Shown here piece by piece: positions 60,867 to 64,000 of a stretch of 64,000 bases of DNA (position 1 is its first letter; every line of letters starts with the position of its first letter). The stretch is from Malania oleifera (lineage: Eukaryota > Streptophyta > Magnoliopsida > Santalales > Ximeniaceae). The notes under the pieces were generated by a model, which saw only the letters and a program-made list of their open reading frames with translations, searched no databases and was not told where the DNA came from. The stretch spans positions 2,976,001-3,040,000 of the forward strand of contig NC_080421.1 of the NCBI RefSeq assembly GCF_029873635.1, written 5' to 3'. The position numbers were made by a program, and so were the translations under genes.

Positions 60867-61012
60867 ATTAAGGGAAGGGGGAAAATTTTGGCAACAGATG
60901 TACTGGTTCGATGGGAGGGGCAAGAGAAGGAAGATGTAACGTGGGAGTGGTATCATACGTTGAAGGAGCAGTTTCCTCACCTTGTGGGCAAGGTGCTTTG
61001 AGGGGAGGGTAT

Positions 61013-61607
61013 TGCTATGGCTTGATTTCGAATAAGGTAGGAGGAAGACCCGAGTGTCTTCGGAGGACGTTGGAGGCCACCTATGGTTAACAGGAGTGGG
61101 GAAGACACTGGCATTGGGTGAACTGTGTGGGTCTTGGGCAGAAATATTGTGGACCGAGATGACTCTTCGTAATATGGGAAGTGAGGCAGATTGAAGGAAA
61201 CTCTGGCGTCCGCAGGAGGTGAATCAGATTGAATGGAAGCTTGCGTCCGTGCGTGCACGTGTGAGCGGAGGATAACTGGGGCTGGGCGCTGGGCCAAAGC
61301 CCATTTGAGTCCTTGGACTAGTTAGTTTCTTTATTGTTGCTTTTGTTACTAGTTGTTGGTATAAAACTGGGAGCAGCGGGAATAGTGGGGTTAGCTAGAG
61401 AATTGGGAATCTGTTTTGTTTCTTTGTTTCTTTGGAGAGTGGCTCTCTCGAACCAGCCAACCTGTAACTTCATTTCCGTTTTTATTGCATTCAATATTCA
61501 TTCATTCATTCCATTTTCTTATTGAAATTCATCCATTCATTTCATTCACTCCATTTTCTTATTGAAATTCATCCAATCATCTAGCTCACACTAGGAGATT
61601 CATTACA
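61013..61607 (+). repeat. 3' LTR of the gene-capturing retroelement
   Basis: About 96% like the 5' LTR. It is 44 bp longer, mainly from an extra copy of a TTCTTATTGAAATTCATCC unit near 61510-61575. Confidence 0.9.
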
Positions 61608-61819
61608 TTCTGCTGCTTCCGCAGTTGGTTAAAGCCATGTCATGTATCACCAAAACATCCAACAGAAAGAGAAGATGAAATTTATGAATTATAAAGGCCA
61701 GCGAAAGAATTAATTTTCATTGCCCTACCTTCTTTTCTTGTTTATGTAGAAGCAGAAAATTCTGTAGAAATATGTAATGTCCTAATATGCAATAACAGAG
61801 ACGCGGAAGAAGCAGATCT

Positions 61820-62110
61820 GCAGAAGAAGAAGAAGAAGAAGAAGAAGAAGAAGAAGACTTACAAGTTCGAACTTCGAAGCAGATGAACTCACGAAGGCTC
61901 GAAAACGAGTTTGCGAAGAGCTCCTTCTGGTTCGAAATGTCGACGATGAACTCACGAAGCTCCTGACGAACTCGCGAAGGGCTCCTGCTGGTTCGCACTG
62001 TGGAAGACCAACTCACGAAGCTCCTGCTGCTGGTTCGAAGGGTCCACGACGAACTCACGAAGCTCCTGACGAACTCGCGAAGGGCTCCTGCTGGTTCGAA
62101 GTGTGGAAGA
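61820..62110 (-). other. hAT leader-like GC-rich segment of the outer element
   Basis: Read on the minus strand it repeats TTCGAACCAGCAGGAGC and CTTCG(C/T)GAGTTCGTC and ends TTGTAAGTCTTCTTCTTC. The inner hAT leader at 54600-54920 has the same phrases in the same direction and the same donor and CTT run. It is likely an untranslated first exon. Confidence 0.6.
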
Positions 62111-62540
62111 CCAAGGGTTTCGTGCCGGAATAGGGCTAGGGCTCGTTGTGCTCTGGAGCCTGGCAATTTGAGAATCTGGGACAGTGGGACTGGGCTGGCA
62201 TGGGGCTGGGAGTGGCTGGGGCCGAGCGGGGCTGGGTGCTGTCAGCTGCGTCTGTGTGGCGACAGTGGCTTGTGGGCCGTGTCACGTGTGGGCACTGGGA
62301 TTTGGCCTTGGGCACTTGAGCAGTGGGCTGTTGGGCTTTTATGGATTAATAAGTAATAGGCTTTTAAGCATGTTGGTATCCGCCAGATAAATCCGACCCG
62401 ACTCACTAAGGAGGCAGATATAAAAATAAAAAATTATATTCAATTTATTTAGCAAGCGGTTGATAATGAATCGGTTAAAATGGGTCGGATGCAGTTTGGA
62501 TTAACGGATTTTTATCCATTTTGTCATATCTAATTTGGTG

Positions 62541-64000
62541 TCGTTTTTTATTTTTAATTTTTATTTTTATATAGTCAAAAAATAAATTATGAAAATATAT
62601 ATGTCTATATTGTCTTCTTCTATTGATGGATTGTATCTATTTGTAAACAAAAATTAAATTAAATTTTATAATTTTCAGTTATTTTGAGAACCTCTCGTCA
62701 ATATATTTTAATATTTATAATTAAATTTTTGAATTAAATCACTCATTTTTTCCATACTTTTTAATCAAAATTTAAATAAAACAATCACATGAATTTAAAA
62801 TATAATTTAAATAAAAGGGTCTATAATTTTTTAAAAAATTTAAAATTCATAAAAATTATTAGCAAAATATTTTACTATACTTCAATTGTCATTGCACAAT
62901 AAGATTGTTCTTATAAAATTAATTCTGAAATATAATTATTGAGTGTAATAATTATAATGTTTTTATTTTTATTATAAATTTTTAATTTATATTACTTCTT
63001 AATTATATTAGTTTAATCTTATCTTGTAACTATTTGATTGAAAGACAAAAATGAGTATTTGTTTAATCAAGTTTTTACTTTATTTTAGTTCCAAAAATAT
63101 TAACAAAACAGAATACTGATTTTTTATTTTAATTTTTTTCTAATTTTTTAGTTTTTGTTTCTAATTTTCATTTTCATAATTGTTTACAATGATATCAAAA
63201 AGTCCTTTAATATACCTAACGTCGTCGATCATGCCAAGAGCGTGTCAATATCCCACGTGCATTAGAGATCAAAAGCTTGTCTCTTTTAAAGTGTTAACAT
63301 TGCTAAGTCCTTACGTTTGCTTTGGATGAATAAGTAAAATAATGATAATCTCGCATTTTACGAGAACAAGGGATAACACAGTAACATCACACGCTATTAT
63401 TATATTTATAGTAAATTAATTATTATGATATTAAATAATATAATTTGTGGGATGTTGTTTACATTATTTGATGAATTCAATAAGGTTATTAAAGTCATTT
63501 TTTGCAAAGAAAAAATTGGTGGAATATATGGGCTTCATATAAGAAAAAAAAATAAGCATACTATCCAATTAAGTCCAACACTACCTACACATGTATAAAA
63601 GACTTCAGTGCATTAATTTTTTTTAAGTATATTTTTTTATTTTGTCATGTCTTAAAGGTTATCAACTATTCTTCTCTCTTTTATTACAATCATATGACAA
63701 GGCACAGTTAAATATCATATAGTGAGAATCATTTTTATCTCAGTATTCATATCCTATACGTATCATTTCATAGCTTTTAGTATCATTTTCAATGTGTTCA
63801 TTCAAATCAACTCCTATTAATATTTTCTTATTTCCAAAAATCCCTTGTACCATATCTATGTCTTCTCAAAATTATCTTTTTGATCCCGTTTTGAACTCAT
63901 AAAATATTATGGAGATTAAAAGAAAATATCAAATAGTTCACATTTTTATGTTAGGTTGTCGAGGAAAATGAGAAATAAGATAAATATATATATACCAAAA
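62541..64000. other. Intergenic, AT-rich, no gene seen
   Basis: No coding frame. 62860-63205 resembles 2880-3205 loosely (AATTGTCAT..., AAAATGAG(C/T)ATTT, ...GATATCAAAAAGTC), so it may be a copy of the same MITE-like family. Nothing else was identified to the window end. Confidence 0.45.

Larger units (their letters stand above)
53010..61607 (+). mobile_element. Non-autonomous Ty3/gypsy-type LTR retroelement with captured host-gene fragments
   Basis: LTRs lie at 53010-53560 and 61013-61607, both ending GGAGATTCATTACA, with perfect TTCTG duplications (53005-53009, 61608-61612). The primer site ATTGGTATCAGAACC follows the 5' LTR and a purine tract TTTGAGGGGAGGG precedes the 3' LTR. The 5' internal part starts gag-like (MGEGTRMNQMLESIAALKR). 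The 3' part ends with a chromodomain-like pol tail (LVRWEGQEKEDVTWEWY, about 60870-61001). Protease, reverse transcriptase and integrase core are absent. In their place are pieces of three host genes. An unrelated hAT (54384-58596) is inserted. I count about 24 differences between the LTRs over some 550 aligned bases (about 4%), a moderately young insertion. The carried frames are broken about half a dozen times. Confidence 0.9.
51581..62532. mobile_element. Outer hAT-like element carrying a nested retroelement
   Basis: Ends are TAGACTTGGCAAAGCGGAT and, from the right on the minus strand, TAGATATGACAAAATGGAT (14 of 19 equal). The 8-bp flanks ATTTAGTG (51573-51580) and ATTTGGTG (62533-62540) agree at 7 of 8. 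GCGGAT, GGTCGGAT and ATCCG repeats sit below both ends. Removing the retroelement at 53010-61607 and its 5-bp duplication leaves about 2.35 kb of transposon, with no transposase frame. At 61820-62110 (minus strand) is a GC-rich leader-like segment ending in a splice donor, like that of the inner hAT. Confidence 0.72.

Overview
The window looks like nuclear DNA of a flowering plant, most likely a eudicot. It is AT-rich, has spliced genes with GT/AG introns, and carries a PLS-DYW pentatricopeptide protein, a plant polyamine transporter, a plastid SecE and plant-type repeats (RTE LINEs, Au-like SINEs, long-LTR Ty3/gypsy solo LTRs, Ty1/copia, hAT). Five host genes can be supported, widely spaced among repeats.

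Left part (1-16 kb): an RTE LINE with an open reverse-transcriptase frame enters from the window edge. A 27-35 bp minisatellite and a MITE-like block follow, then an intronless At4g35130-like PPR-DYW gene (6166-8577, +), a 5'-truncated SINE with 17-bp target duplications, a small plant protein of unknown function (minus strand, about 10.5-10.9 kb), a retroposed 5S rRNA copy, an Au-like SINE and a decayed copia element (13.57-16.0 kb).

Middle (16-38 kb): an AT-rich repeat at 16.44-17.06 kb has an inverted relative at 22.96-23.36 kb. Between them lie a solo gypsy LTR (17300-19970, target duplication GTACT) and a second gypsy-type LTR. Next come a polyamine transporter (coding start probably 25457) with a long leader, and a four-exon plastid SecE gene (28250-32989) whose 3.8-kb third intron holds a LINE and a MITE. 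Two hAT-type non-autonomous elements follow.

Right-centre (38-51 kb): a solo gypsy LTR (38048-41137) holds a small hAT element. It is followed 16 bp later by a Ty1/copia element (41154-47741, TTTTC duplication), itself split by a third solo gypsy LTR (42850-45360, CTTTA). Then come a DNAJC17-like co-chaperone gene (minus strand) and another RTE copy.

Right (51.5-62.5 kb) is the most unusual region, a three-level nest with target duplications at every level. An outer hAT-like element (51581-62532) contains a non-autonomous LTR retroelement (53010-61607), which contains an inner transposase-bearing hAT (54384-58596). Between its LTRs the retroelement carries intronless fragments of three unrelated host genes: a STOP1/STOP2-type zinc-finger protein, the thylakoidal processing peptidase (Plsp1/TPP) and nucleoporin NUP188. 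They lie end to end between a gag-like start and a chromodomain-like pol tail. This is a gene-capturing retroelement, and I consider it the main discovery in the window. The element is broken and is described only as a fossil.

All identifications come from reading the sequence and from memory of the protein families. No search was run, and element edges given without a target duplication are approximate.
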